Shown: positions 11,510-23,137 of the stretch, piece by piece
Numbering within the stretch: the first letter of the stretch is position 1
How the letters are laid out: every line of letters starts with the position of its first letter
DNA from: Thuidium tamariscinum
Taxonomy: Eukaryota; Streptophyta; Bryopsida; Hypnales; Thuidiaceae
Assembly: GCA_947034885.2 (NCBI GenBank)
Contig: OX344751.2
Coordinates: 39,771,082-39,835,081 of the forward strand
Direction: 5' to 3'
DNA length: 64,000 bases
Translations under genes and position numbers: made by a program
Notes under the pieces: model-generated
What the model saw: only the letters and a program-made list of their open reading frames with translations
Told to the model about the DNA's origin: nothing
Database searches by the model: none

Positions 11510-13297
11510 AAAAAACCTTAGTGTCTAGATGTCTTCACTTGCCATGATGGATGCACTTGATTGCCTTAGTTGCCACACCTTAGTAGAACCTCATGCCTAG
11601 AGCTTTTCTTTTTAGAATTAACCCCCAACTTTGTCTTTGAGTTTTTTTTATAGGTTCTTGTTTGTTTACTTTCATAGGCTTACTTATTTTCCAACATATT
11701 GTGTACAAATCTTTTCACTTTGATATAAATCCCATTGGAAGTATTTTTGGTCAAAAGTAAAAAAAAAAGAGACATAACAATATTGTACAAATAATACAAG
11801 CCTAGTGTACACCCAACTCTTTGTGATTGTCTTTAATGGATGCAATCAATTGTACTCTATAGTAAATACAAATTAATCTTATGTGTTGAGGTAAGCAAAC
11901 TCATAATCATCACTTATTACAAATAAGGAAGAAATATGAATGAAAGGATAAACAACTTATATTTCTGACCAAATAAGTTGTTCCATAGAAGAGAAGCCAT
12001 TAGTGTCAAGTGGAAGGAAAGAATCCTAGCACAATAATGAAGAGACAATTATTGTTGCTCTCCTCATATGAATTTGGAAGTAAATGACAAATATGGTTGC
12101 ATGTAAATCAAACATACAATGAACTTAGTATATAGCAAATTCATAAAATGACACATGCTCATTAGTTCTACCAACTACTTTCTTTAGAAATGGTTCATAT
12201 AGTAAGAGGCTCAAAAACCTCTCATTAAAGAAGTAATCCACTTTCCTTAAAGAATTTTTTTAGATGGAAATATTTTTTAGATAATTTTTCAGTCAAAGAA
12301 AAATAGATGAAGAATCTAATACAAACCATTTTACATTTTTTGAAGCAATATTGAATTAGTTGTGAGTTTTCAAACTCATGTCATAGGTCCCTATTTACGA
12401 CCCTAGGTCTTACATAAACCATTCACTTGCAACTTCATTGAAAATTGGAGAAATGAAAGAGATTGATTGGCTCTTATTATTAATAATACTTTTTTTTCTT
12501 CGATTCATTCAATGATTAGAGAGGATTAGAGAGGTCAATTAAAGAACCATTTCACGCCATCTATAGGACGTAGGACGGCCTGAACTGTTTTCGAGCCCTC
12601 TCCACTACATTCCTTCTCTATTTAAGCTCATATTTCATGTACACTCATATCGTAAGTCCAGTCAAGGAACTTATATTCATCACTCTCATTGCCCAGCCCA
12701 AAATCGTCAAGGCAGGTCCAATTTTTTACAAATATACTAGCAATGGAAATAATTGTAGCTCATTGAAATATATTATTGTACGCCAAGCATATACAAACTC
12801 AGACTATTTCTCAACAAGCTTCCATTTGGTCCAGATGCTACTGATTGTAGACTGATAACTAACTTTTGGGTTTACTGGAGGCAATGTATGTGGCCTTCTC
12901 CCCTTCCTCTTCATATATTATTCAAAAAAATCTCATCACAACACCCCAAGCTCTCGAGATGATCCACTGCTGCAAAAATATTACAAAACGATTCAGCGAT
13001 ACAGTCTCAGCCTTCATACCGATCCCAGAAGAAACTTAGAAGATAGTAAAGCACAAAATATCAATCATAAAGACTTACCAGAATAGACATGACCACCAGC
13101 AAGCTGAAGTGAATGAGAAATAGCTGCCGATGTTATGCAGTAATATGCTCGTAATGATATGGCATCCCGGCTCCATAAAACCCGGCACACAATCTGCCTG
13201 CCTCTTGGCGTAGGCACAAGGAACGAGGTGATGCAGTTGAACACCACGACCGTCCATGTCCGTGTTCAATACAATGTTATCCATGCTTACCTTGACC
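11510..13297. other. Intergenic DNA and makorin 3' flank
   Basis: AT-rich up to about 12540, then more mixed composition leading to the 3' end of the makorin gene on the minus strand. The short frames at 12637-12855 and 13065-13284 show no conserved motif; the latter are probably makorin 3' UTR. No RNA gene seen. Confidence 0.5.
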
Positions 13298-16200
13298 TCA
13301 GAACTTCAAAAAATCTGACAACCTGCATAAACATCACAAAACATAAACGATTGCATTTTCAAGCAAAAGAATTCAGGCAAAGAACACAAACCTGAATTCA
13401 CGCAGAAGTATGAAAATTCCGCTCACTAACGTCAAAGAAATTAATCAAACCCCGAGAGGTGGAAGTACTAACACTCCACGTAACCAAAATCCAAAACAAG
13501 AATGCATTCAGGAGAAATTGAGGTTTCATACCTGACATTCTTGACAATAACTGTGCTCCCATCAGCAGCTCCAAGGTGACGCAATTTCACCTCCTCTAGA
13601 GTACCATCCTTGAAAGCATGCTGCAGGTAATGACAAAAAACCAAGTGTGAGCAGATCACAAGCAACACAATAGATAGTAAACAAAACTCTCTTACGATTA
13701 AGCATGCTGAAAATATATGCAAAAAAAATGAGCTCCAAACCTTATTAGTCCAACGGGTACACTGAAGTGCATGTCAATTTTCAAAGAATCCTAGCCTCGT
13801 CCAAGTTTCTCAAATTTACATCAAATCACTCGCAAACGTTGATTCCCAGAATCATCTCACGTTAAACTATTCTTGATCTACGATGTTCAAGCTCTTGATC
13901 AAAGGGAAGAGTACGTACCTTATAGAAGCAGCTTGTGCCAAAAGGGCAGGTCCCATTTCCAAACTCGAAGTACCTGCAATCCCTTTCACTGCCAGAACAA
14001 GGGGTTCCAATTATTCACAAAACATAGATTGTATTCTCGAGATTGCATCAAGACCTCCACTAGATAATAATTCATCTGAATGCACAAGTTTAAAACAGCT
14101 ACAAGTGTAGAGAAGTTGAACATCATGCACCCAGGATATTAAAAAGGTTCCCCACCCCACAGCCATGCCAAGGCAAGAATCCGGTGGGATTGCAATACAA
14201 GGACCTAGCACATATCAGAACCAAGTAAGTCCTAGGAAAACATAAAACAAACGGTCTCAAACTCTTCAAGGAATACACACAAGTTCTTAAGTGACTCCTT
14301 AATTTCTACAAACTATCAAATTGTTTCACAAATGCAACATATATATTAATGAACAACAAAGTGGTCAACCAGATGGGCCTTATAAGTTCAGAAGCAGACC
14401 CCAGCTTGTTCTTGTAGCCGTTGATGATCTCCTCCTTCTCCTCGGGTGAGAAGTACCAGACGACACTCGGAACCACGTAATGTGTTGGCACACGGCACAC
14501 TGGGCAAGCTCGCACTACTGTATCAATATCCATTCCAGGGGCGTGAGATCCACTTCTCCAGCCTCGTATGCACCCGACGCAGAATGGATGATCACATCCG
14601 GACATCAATCCAAACTTTCGCTCCGCCACTGTAGGCTTTGAATGTATCCTCTCCAGACAAACGCTGCATTCGATGTCTTGACTTTTCAAGAGAGCCTCCA
14701 AATTTTTCTTATTTCGCTGACACTGAAGCTTGTGATTCTCCCGCTCTAAAGGCCGGTAAGGGTGGAGACAATGCTTCCCGCAAGTCGGACATAGAGCGCC
14801 ATGAATATTTCGACACGACTCACCTTGAGGACAATTGCCGGCGGCAGCAAATGCACAAATAGGCCTGTCACTAGGATCATCAGAGATGAGCTCAGACTCT
14901 TCAGCTTCAGCTCCTCCAAGGGATATCTCTGCAAACCCCTTTGCAAGGCTGGGTCTCGGATTGTGCTGCCAGGCATCTTTCAATGGAACTATCGACGGTT
15001 TGACTGCTGTTCCCGCAGTCCGGCTTGAGTCTCCATTCGGAGCTGGTGGAGTGGCGGCAGGCAAATGCCTTGCCACTGGCACCGGCGCCGGAGGTGGAGT
15101 AGGTTTCGACACACGAGACACTTTCACGTGCTCATATCGACAGTGAGCTCCATATGTGCAGAGACCCCGCTGATAAAATGTGCATACCTGAAAGTCCACG
15201 GTCAAAACCATTACTAATGAAACTGCAATTTCAGGAATGAATGAATTGACGGACCATCCAGATTCGATTGATGATCTTTTCGCGTTTCCGCAACCAACGT
15301 CATACTATACCTCAAAAAAAGCGCTAACCCTAACTCTTTCATGCAGCTCTTAAATGAGATACATTCGAGAACCATTCTCGCCACACTACCACTTCAGATT
15401 TTCAACTGCAATATTTCCAGTTTCAAAATCGAAACGAATTCAAGCAAGAGAAAGGAGCGAGAAAGAAGATAGCCAGAAAATGTAGTTCCGGAACAGTTTA
15501 CCAAACTCGTGCACAAGAAGGCAGTCGGGTCAACGAGTGCGAGCACGTTGCTCCCGCTAAATACGTACCTGACTTGCTTGGTCGCTCCAATTGTGAGAAA
15601 ACGTACAATCGCTTCCCTTGAGACATGCACCGTGCAAAAAGAATTTACACAAGACGCTGTCCGCATTTGCCAAAAATCATGAAATAAAACGGTCAGACTA
15701 GAACTATTTTGTAAGTAATCAATTCAAGTAAAATATGTACCAAGCTTCAAGATAGTTTACACTTTACTCGTGGGAATATAACAAACAGTAAGCTGTCAAA
15801 CATACGATCTATCTGCAGGAAAGAGATTGCTGAAAAGGGATGATTCAGCGAAAATATACTACTCCAGCGAAAATTATTACCAACATGTAAGCAACAACAA
15901 GATAATGACACGCATATGCCTGCTCGATCACCTACTAAAGACACACAACAAATCCGTTCTAGAATCTCGAATCGTCGAAATTCTTTCTTAGCACAGGCGA
16001 CACATCAAATCCATCGTGATCCAATCGAACCGAAAAGCACATATCAGTTCTCGATAATTACCACTTCCAGTAAACCCTAAACACTCCCCAGAATTGAATG
16101 TGAACTTCCAAAACTGCAAAGGATCAGCGAAGAACTGAAGCGAGAAAGAATTGTACAGGCTACGCCCAAGCAAAGCCACTCCATACAATAATCAAAACAA

Positions 16201-16654
16201 AATCTCCAGAATTTCTACAAATCACGACTGGCCAATGTATATTCTAAGCACAGGCGACACACCGAATCCACCATGATCCAATTGAACCGAAAATCACGTC
16301 ACTTTTCGATATTCACCGCTTCCAATAAACCCTAAGCTTCCAAAACTGCGAAGGACCAACGAAGAATTGGCGCGAGAGAGATTTGTACAGGCTTCGCCCA
16401 AGCAAAGGCAGAAAAATTTCTAACAAAATCTCCAGAATATCAATAAACCATGAATAGCCAATACACATTCTTAACACAGGCGACACACCAAATCCACCAT
16501 GATCCAATCGAACCGAAAACTACGTATCAGTTTTCGGTAATCGCCACTTCCAATGAACCCTAAAAGCTCCTGAATTAAATTCGAAGTTCCAAAACTGCGA
16601 AGGGAAAACGAAGAACACAAGCGAGAGAGTATCGTACCGGCTACGCCCCTCCAT
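13298..16654 (-). CDS. MKRN: Makorin-type CCCH/RING-finger E3 ubiquitin ligase, 6 exons, complete
   Basis: An RNA-binding-type E3 ubiquitin ligase. Coding exons, in transcript order: 16638-16654, 15569-15656, 14400-15187, 13919-13988, 13532-13620 and 13298-13322 (TGA). Every junction is in phase, giving 358 residues, typical for plants. CCCH finger 1: C9, C17, C23, H27. Finger 2: C37, C45, C51, H55. Then a linker rich in proline, alanine and serine; finger 3 at ~146-164; the makorin Cys-His segment [10 protein letters not shown] from ~168; a C3HC4 RING at ~209-266 (CSVCLE... CPVC); and finger 4: C302, C312, C318, H322. The C-terminus is RLSDFLKF, close to other plant makorins. Exon 1 carries only 17 coding bases (MEGRS plus two bases) and was assigned because its CG end and the next exon's C restore Arg and the VLCKFF finger. 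The last exon has 25 coding bases. The exon 3 donor (GG|GTCTGC) is weak. Identity is secure; exon 1 is the least certain part. Confidence 0.92.
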
Positions 16655-16690
16655 GGCGGTGCACAAGCGAAGCCACCCGAATTCAAAACA
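15985..16690 (-). repeat. Tandem repeat spanning makorin exon 1 and intron 1
   Basis: Three copies of a ~230-257 bp unit. The marker (G/A)CACAGGCGACAC occurs at 15991, 16248 and 16474. The exon-1 donor region occurs at 16153, 16385 and 16634 (plus strand GTACMGGCTWCGCCC). Only the third copy has the ATG (16654). The other two keep the GGGCG(T/A)AGCC-GTAC donor-like stretch but have lost the start codon. The unit also contains AATCCAYCRTGATCCAAT and a TAAACCCTAA-like motif. Confidence 0.85.
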
Positions 16691-17092
16691 CAAACCACCG
16701 CTGGAAAGAGGAAAGTCGAAGGGGAAGACCCTGCTTAATGGGAGGCAAAGAAGATAGTGAGCTGATGGAAGAACGAGAGGCGGTGGAATCACTATATCGG
16801 CAAATTGTTACGACGAGAAAGCTCACGAGGGATTCGGCGTGAACATCCATGGCGAGGGCCCGATTCACAACGCGGTAGGGTTTAATTAGGGTTTCGGCCT
16901 GCATCTTCTACTTCATCATCCGCAGGGCCAAGCCCAAGGCACGGTTTTAGGACCACTTTCAGGGGAGACCGCGACCTCTTTAATATCACCTTCGCCAACG
17001 TCTCTTTCTTTAATATCACCTTCGTTGATATCAAATCCTCCATCCTCGCATCGGTTAGTTTTTTTTCATTGTTTCAAGGCGAAAGTGGCGAT
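16655..17092 (-). promoter_or_regulatory. Makorin 5' leader and probable promoter region
   Basis: Upstream (minus strand) of the makorin start, with higher G+C than the DNA beyond 17.05 kb. An 18-bp stretch, CTTTAATATCACCTTCG, occurs twice (near 16978 and 17010), another local duplication. No convincing TATA box seen. The transcription start is unknown. Confidence 0.4.
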
Positions 17093-17320
17093 ATGAAATG
17101 TTATAATGGTACTCCAAATTTCAACATTCATCTATACATTGCATAGAAAATATCATTATTAGCACAAATCACATGTCCATAATTTTGTTTTCATTCATTA
17201 TTTAGTGATTGCATTCAAATTTTTAATTTTAATTTGGCAATTTCATCCAAAAAAGTTGTGATTATTTTTTATGGGATTGGTACAAGGTCCATTATTTTGG
17301 TGCAATTTAACAACAAATCA
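17093..17320 (+). repeat. ~225-bp dispersed repeat, copy 2
   Basis: Starts GTGGCGATATGAAATG and ends near AACAAATCACCAAAA. It shares CTCCAAATYTCAACATTCAT and the TTGGTACAA...GGTGCAATTT layout with the 11.3 kb copy and, inverted, with the 53.6 kb copy. Confidence 0.65.
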
Positions 17321-17369
17321 CCAAAAAAAATAACACTACCTCGCATGCACCAAATTTGTATCTATTTTT

Positions 17370-17541
17370 CATTATCCCACCTTGCTATGTTAGGAGACAT
17401 TGCATTCAAGCACCTATTTTATCATTATCCCACCTTGCTATGTTAGGAGACATTGCATTCAAGCACCTATTTTATCATTATCCCACCTTGCTATGTTAGG
17501 AGACATTGCATTCAAACATCTATTTTATCATTATCCCACCT
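17370..17541. repeat. 53-bp minisatellite, about 3.2 copies
   Basis: CATTATCCCACCTTGCTATG begins at 17370, 17423 and 17476 and partly at 17529, an exact period of 53 bp. The copies are nearly identical, so the expansion is recent. It lies directly after the dispersed repeat at 17093-17320. Confidence 0.93.
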
Positions 17542-20250
17542 TTTTTCTTAAAGAAATTAATAAGGGTTTAAAATAGTTCTAGGCTTGTTGTGACTCCAAT
17601 TAGACATTTTGATTTAAAAAGATTATAGAAAGTAATCATTAAATACATGTTTTGCATTGGTAAAAGGATTTGTATGTGTTTTCATACAAAATGCATGGAA
17701 TGAGTATAGACTTGGTAAATAAAATATATAGAGATTTTGTCAATTATATATTATTATTTCAAGTAAAAATTAATGTGACATTTCTTAAAAAAGATGGATT
17801 TTGAAAATATTACTTCATTTTGCATTGGAATGAACAGTGAAAGAATAAAATTTAAAATCATCCTTTAAGGAATTTACTTAAAGATTTTCAACAACCAATG
17901 AATGTTCTAAACTCCTATTTTAGAAGGTGCTCAAAAGTCATTTAGTGCAGTAGAGATTTTTGGGGGGAAATTTGCAACATTGTGTTTCATGTAAGATTGA
18001 AACTTGAATATAGTACGTGATAGTTAGTTTTGGCAAATTAAAAAGTGTTGATAATGAATTTCACCATCAAGTTTGAGAAGGTATTACCCTAATCCAATCT
18101 CAATGTGCTAAGAAATACTTTTAGACAAAAATGACTAAATTTGTGTTGAATATGGCCTTCACATACTAAGGTACAATCAAATTATAGTCCAATTGTAGAA
18201 TGCAAATGATGTTTTGACTACATAATATAGTAGATTGTTGGGGTTTATTTGCCTATAGAGGTTTATTGATTTGGAGAGGGTCAAGCAAGAGAGGTTCAAT
18301 TGTAGTGGAAATCAATTGATTTTTCTATGGAATAATCCTAAATCGGTATAAAAGATAGAATGTGTCTAATGAATAACTTTAAGAAAAAACATCAAAAATA
18401 AAGAACGCATTCATTTATTCAAGAATTTGACCTTTTTTCATTGAATATTTTTGTGGTAGTGTCCATTGGTTGTGTCTTTATAGGGCTAAGAACTCTTTCC
18501 ATACAAGTGAAAATGAGGAAAGAACATTATCAATGGTAAACTTTTTAATTTATCAAAACTATTGCTCCAACATTTTTAGCACTTAGTTAATTATAGTAGG
18601 TCCTTCAATGACACTTTTGTGATATATTGAGCCTCCCTCTTAATTGAAGTATATAATATTAAATTCAACTTAAATGATTGCATATAGTCACTTATAGGGT
18701 ACAATGTAAATAGGCTCTTCAATTATAGTGCCAACTTTGAAAATGAATTGATATGATATATGCTGAAGTATTTATAAGGTGACTACACCTAAAATTGACA
18801 TCTCTTGAAACTGACTAAATAAAGAAGATATTCCAAATGGTCAATAGTGAACATTATAAAGATGTGTGTAAGGTGGACTTGGAGGTCTTTTAGAATAGTT
18901 AATGACTTTATTTATGATAATATAAAAGAAGCAACCTTACTAGGGATCAATTTTCAATATACTTTCTTTGTTTTACTATGACATGTTTTGATAATAGAGG
19001 TAGTCACACCTTCTTCATTCTAATGGACTACACTTTGGAGTGAATAAGGTGTGACCCCCCTTTGAGACAAAAAAAGTATGGAGAGTCAAAAGCTAGAGAA
19101 TCAATTTCCTCAACACATACTAGATGGAGGTAATTGTATAGATTTCTAAATTAGAATCCAATCATTACTACAAGCGATGCATATAGCTAGCTTGTATCAC
19201 TACAAATTCTAACATTGAAAGTTGAGGAAGAAAGAGGCAACAATGGTTGATTTTACAGACAGTGAAAAACTACAAAGTGTTGGATGGAAACTTTTAGGCG
19301 CAAAGTTTTCTTCATGCCCATTATTTGCCTTTGGAGTAAAATAATGGAAGAAAAGAAGACTTCGAAGAACGAGAATATTCTTCTAACAATGACCAAGCAA
19401 AAGCCAACACTAAATTACCACATTCCCATTCTTCAAAGAAATATTTGGGGTTGAAGAAGGTGTGACTACCTCTACTATTGGTGCCATTTCTTATTGTATA
19501 TCAAATGGATTTTGTCATCACCTACATGGCACTTTTATCCTTCCAAATTTTTGCATCTTTGAAAATCTATTACTACTTCTCAATGCTTTTGAAAAGCATG
19601 GAATCACTTGCATTTGGATTCATAATTAGTCCTTTACGAATGTGTGAAAATTGTTGTTCATTTTCTAGAGTATTTTAATTAAGCTATAAAACTTATTTGT
19701 GAGATTTTAGGTGTAGTAGTTTCCTTAAAGTTTTAACTTTTTACAACATTAGGTATTTTGATCATACTAAGCACGAATTTTTTTGAATGAATTTTTGTTA
19801 GGAACAAATGAATTTTTATTTTGTTGGAAATTTTTAAGTGAGATAAATAGTCCAAGGAGAAATTTTTGCTTATCCAGCTAAAATCCTACATTTTCTTGAA
19901 CCAACCAGTTGTTTAGAGTATACTCTTGGCTAGGCCTTGGGAACATGAAGAATATTCCTTTTTTTTCCTCTACAAGGACTGATATTTTCCCGAAAATTTT
20001 TGAACTCAATTCAAAAATTCTAGATTTCAACCGGCTAACTTGTAACTAAATGGCGGTCCCCGTTCATTGGTGAGATATTCATCCTTCTTCTGTGGATGCA
20101 ATTGCCAGTCTTCTGGTTAGAAAGTACAGCCATTGATCGACACCTGGCAGAACGAGCACTGCCCACGTGGACAGTGAGTCGGCTTTGAAGGAGTTGGTCC
20201 AGTCCAAGCTCACACCTCGGGCCATCCGTTCCGTTCCGGCTGCATCACTC
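17542..20250. other. AT-rich intergenic DNA
   Basis: 2.7 kb of A/T-rich sequence. The short frame at 19478-19678 is hydrophobic by composition only and has no conserved motif. No gene, RNA gene or intact element ends recognised. G+C rises after about 20050, at the 5' flank of the next gene. Confidence 0.5.
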
Positions 20251-20321
20251 AATTGCAGCAATTTCGAGTGTCGTGGAAACTTTGCGAATTCGAACAGTCG
20301 CAGCGCTCATTTGTCACTTCG

Positions 20322-21353
20322 ATGGATTCCACGAAGACGGAGGTTGCGAATCGGAATCCCACTTTCGGGAGCTCTCTTCTCAATGTAAGCGACACCCATC
20401 CCTCCAGCTCGTTTGAATGTTGCTGCATTGGAATTCACGGAGGGCTCACTGAGGGTTCATTGTGATAGTGCACAAGGTTCGGATTGTTTAGGGTTCTTGC
20501 TTGTTTGAATTTCATTCACCGCAGAGCTAGTAGTCCTTCCAAGCGTTGCAGATTGGTATTAAGGTACGGATTGGAGTGAGCGATTCAGTGGCGATTTCTT
20601 TTGGGGGCTACAATCAATCTTTAGACTAGAGTGAATTCTTGGAAAGAAGCATGTCTGGTTTGCTTCCTTTTGGTTTCGGTGAATGTGCGTGAGGTGTGTA
20701 GCTGGTGTGTTGAGCTTGATGAAATTTGGTATTTCGTCGCGTTGTGCTGACTCAGTAGAATTACTACTCTTTTGAAGCCTTGGTATATGGTACTCCGTAT
20801 AAGAGGAAGGGATTCGAGTGATCAAGTCAATGGCGGCTCGTTTTAGGGTTGCAAACAGTTTTTGACTTTAACGATTTCCTCTTCGGTTCTATTGGAATGA
20901 ATCTTGTCTGGCTTTGGTTTCTTCTTATTCATTGTGAAACGGTCATGGCAGGATAATTTCGGACGACGTCAGACCGAGGATGACCTAGACCCTTTTCAGT
21001 TACAATCATCAACAGAAGGTAGTAGGGAGCAGAATTCAACCAAGAACGACCGAAGCTCAACGAACGAATCAGGGCAATCCACTTCAGGACAACAGGACCC
21101 GCTGGATTCTCTGATGGCTCAGAACCCTAATGGCGCAACGCAGATGTTCACGGACATGCACGGCATTCCAGGCGCATTAGAGGAAGGGGATCCCCTTGAC
21201 AAGCCGGGTGGTCGCCAAGGGATGCGGCAAATGGTTAACGATACTGCTGGTGGGCGAAGAGAAGGGGTGACCGATTGGGGCACGGGGACGGATGGTGGCC
21301 AAAGTAACAAACGCCAGGTCGGTATTGCTTATGGTTCCTTCGCTGGAGTCTGA
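20322..21353 (+). CDS. Unrecognised 154-residue hydrophilic protein, 2 exons
   Basis: I do not recognise this family. Exon 1 (20322-20384) encodes MDSTKTEVANRNPTFGSSLL plus Asn and ends at AAT|GTAAGC. Exon 2 (20952-21353) follows a TGGCAG acceptor and joins in phase, starting DNFGRRQTEDDLDPF and ending in TGA. The product is rich in Gly, Ser, Gln, Asp and Thr, with no signal peptide, membrane segment or cysteine. Residues 22-75 are polar and probably disordered. The second half has DPLDSLMAQNPNG, FTDMHGIPGALEEGDPLDKP and a glycine-rich tail, and it contains two DPLD motifs. The composition resembles small stress or LEA-like proteins, but that is only a resemblance. Exon-like G+C, a good donor, an in-phase acceptor and a plausible leader support a real gene. 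An upstream in-frame ATG-free leader is assumed. Confidence 0.62.
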
Positions 21354-21796
21354 GATCCAGGAACGAGTTGCTCATACGAATGCTGTTGTTGTTGTAGATA
21401 ATGATTTATAGAGTAGCTCATATTTGGTGATGCGGTGTCCACCGTGTGAATTGCAAGAATCCTGAACGTGTGCTCGCGTCAGAACTTTGGCTGTAGATTA
21501 AGGATACTCTCGCTCTCTCTCCTTGCAATTTAGAGAGGTGTTACTGATTGCTTCAGAAATTGAATTTAGGGAGTATCCGCTGTGCAAACCTTTAATGAAT
21601 GTGTTTGGTGGAAGAAGTCTTACATTTGGGGATCGGCTTACTGAAGGTTAAATCTAAGAATCTTTTCTTGAATGCTTTGTAAGGAGGGTATTTTTGTTTT
21701 AGCGAATGTAAACGCCTGTTACTTCACCTTTTCACTTACTGCGGACTGCGGATGATCTGCTAGACCTCCTCCTGTGTATCGATTCTACAATCGTTA
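21354..21796 (+). other. 3' flank of the 154-residue protein gene
   Basis: Probable 3' UTR and downstream DNA. No second gene recognised before the TIR element that starts at 21797. Confidence 0.45.
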
Positions 21797-22772
21797 TGGT
21801 ACGTTCACACCGACATATGAGTCTGGGTTGTCAAACGACTAAAGTTGCCTTCGGCTCCGAGGCTCAGGTTTGGAAGACTGAGGACGGTGCCACGTCAGGA
21901 ATTCTTGGGAGCTTCACGTAGGGTCAGGAGGAGTAGACGTAAGGCGTATATGATGAGCCTCCGTAGTGACGTGCCGGTGTCATGAATTATGTTCGTTGCC
22001 ACCATAGGCTTAGCAGGACGGAAGGATTTGCTGCGTTTGCTGTGTGGAGCTTGGACTATGAGTTGAATTGACGACATCGCTAGAGAAGGCAAAGGTGTGT
22101 GCAACAGATTGAAGAAGCATTTGTAAGACATTGATAGATGCAGTAGACGTCAAAGGATTCAGCTTCGACTGAGAAAATGCAAAGTGCCACAATAGCCGGA
22201 GATGGAATTGGACGCCGGATTTCGGAGGGCCAACAATGCTGTGTCGACATGAGTTGCACTGCGATACATTGTTCTGCACGGTGTTGCTGGTAACAACGAC
22301 ATTGAGAAGATCGCACTGCTCATGAGGTTCAACGAAGAACTGAGAATGCATCAAAAAATGCTGACTTCATCTGGACTACGTGCACGCCGTCAGAGTTTGC
22401 TGCGATCGACTGGTCCTGTTGGAATTCAACGCCCTGCTCCACGACAATTCTCTCCTTCACTACGCAATGCATAGCGGTTAACGTAATCATTCTTCCTGAC
22501 TATTGTAGTCGCACTCTGCATTATAGATCTTCAGCGTCACCTCCTCTTACGTACGTTGAAACTACGAATAGGCTGTACGCAAAGCTTCCTGCGGACTCCT
22601 CTGCTGGAAAGGACATTAAATGTCATCTGACACTGCTGACGCATCCTGCTTGCCACGTCCATGTCCACATAGGATCGACTAACGTGCCACCACGGCTCGG
22701 AAATTTGTCTTCGTAGAACAGCTTCAAAACAAGGATGACTTCGGCCTCATATGCCTCGGTGTGAACGTACCA
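21797..22772. mobile_element. PIF/Harbinger-like non-autonomous TIR element, 976 bp, TTA target duplication
   Basis: The left terminus TGGTACGTTCACACCGA continues as CATATGAG. The right terminus, read on the complement, has the same 17 bases, two extra bases and then CATATGAG. The element is flanked by TTA at 21794-21796 and 22773-22775. A 3-bp TTA duplication is the hallmark of PIF/Harbinger and Tourist elements. G+C is higher than in the surrounding DNA. Frames inside (for example 22010-22354 minus, 114 codons) show no DDE motif, so it is non-autonomous or badly decayed. Confidence 0.82.
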
Positions 22773-23055
22773 TTATATACCTGTGTAGTGAAAGAAGTTT
22801 TCGAACTAACTACATGATAAGTCACTGGTAGATCTAGATCCAAGGGTCTAGGCTAAGATTTAGATTTATGGATGCGTTCAACCGAAGTAATCAGTTTACT
22901 GTCGCTTAGAGTTACAACTTTTTGCCAAAGATTTATATCGGAGGAAAAGAGAATACTTGGAGGGACCCTCAGCACTTTCATCCTCTGCCCGCGTGCCAGA
23001 CCCTTCAGTTAGCGTGCGAAGTTGGTGACTGATGCTCTACGATAAATAAACTTAG

Positions 23056-23137
23056 TACTCCGTATATCAAGCTTCGAAATTAGGAATTAGACTGGGAAAG
23101 GGTCCACTTTCCATATTTGTCTAAGTTATACGGAGTA
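23056..23137. mobile_element. Very short inverted-repeat element (TACTCCGTATA), 82 bp
   Basis: TACTCCGTATA at 23056-23066 is matched by TATACGGAGTA at 23127-23137. A single half-site, TACTCCGTATAAG, also occurs near 20790. It looks like a minimal MITE or a solo pair of ends. Confidence 0.6.

Noticed and set aside
14835..15146. 103-codon plus-strand frame
   Set aside because: It is the antisense shadow of the makorin proline/alanine linker.
22010..22354. 114-codon minus-strand frame as a transposase
   Set aside because: No DDE or DNA-binding motif; overlapping frames of similar length suggest chance in G+C-richer DNA.
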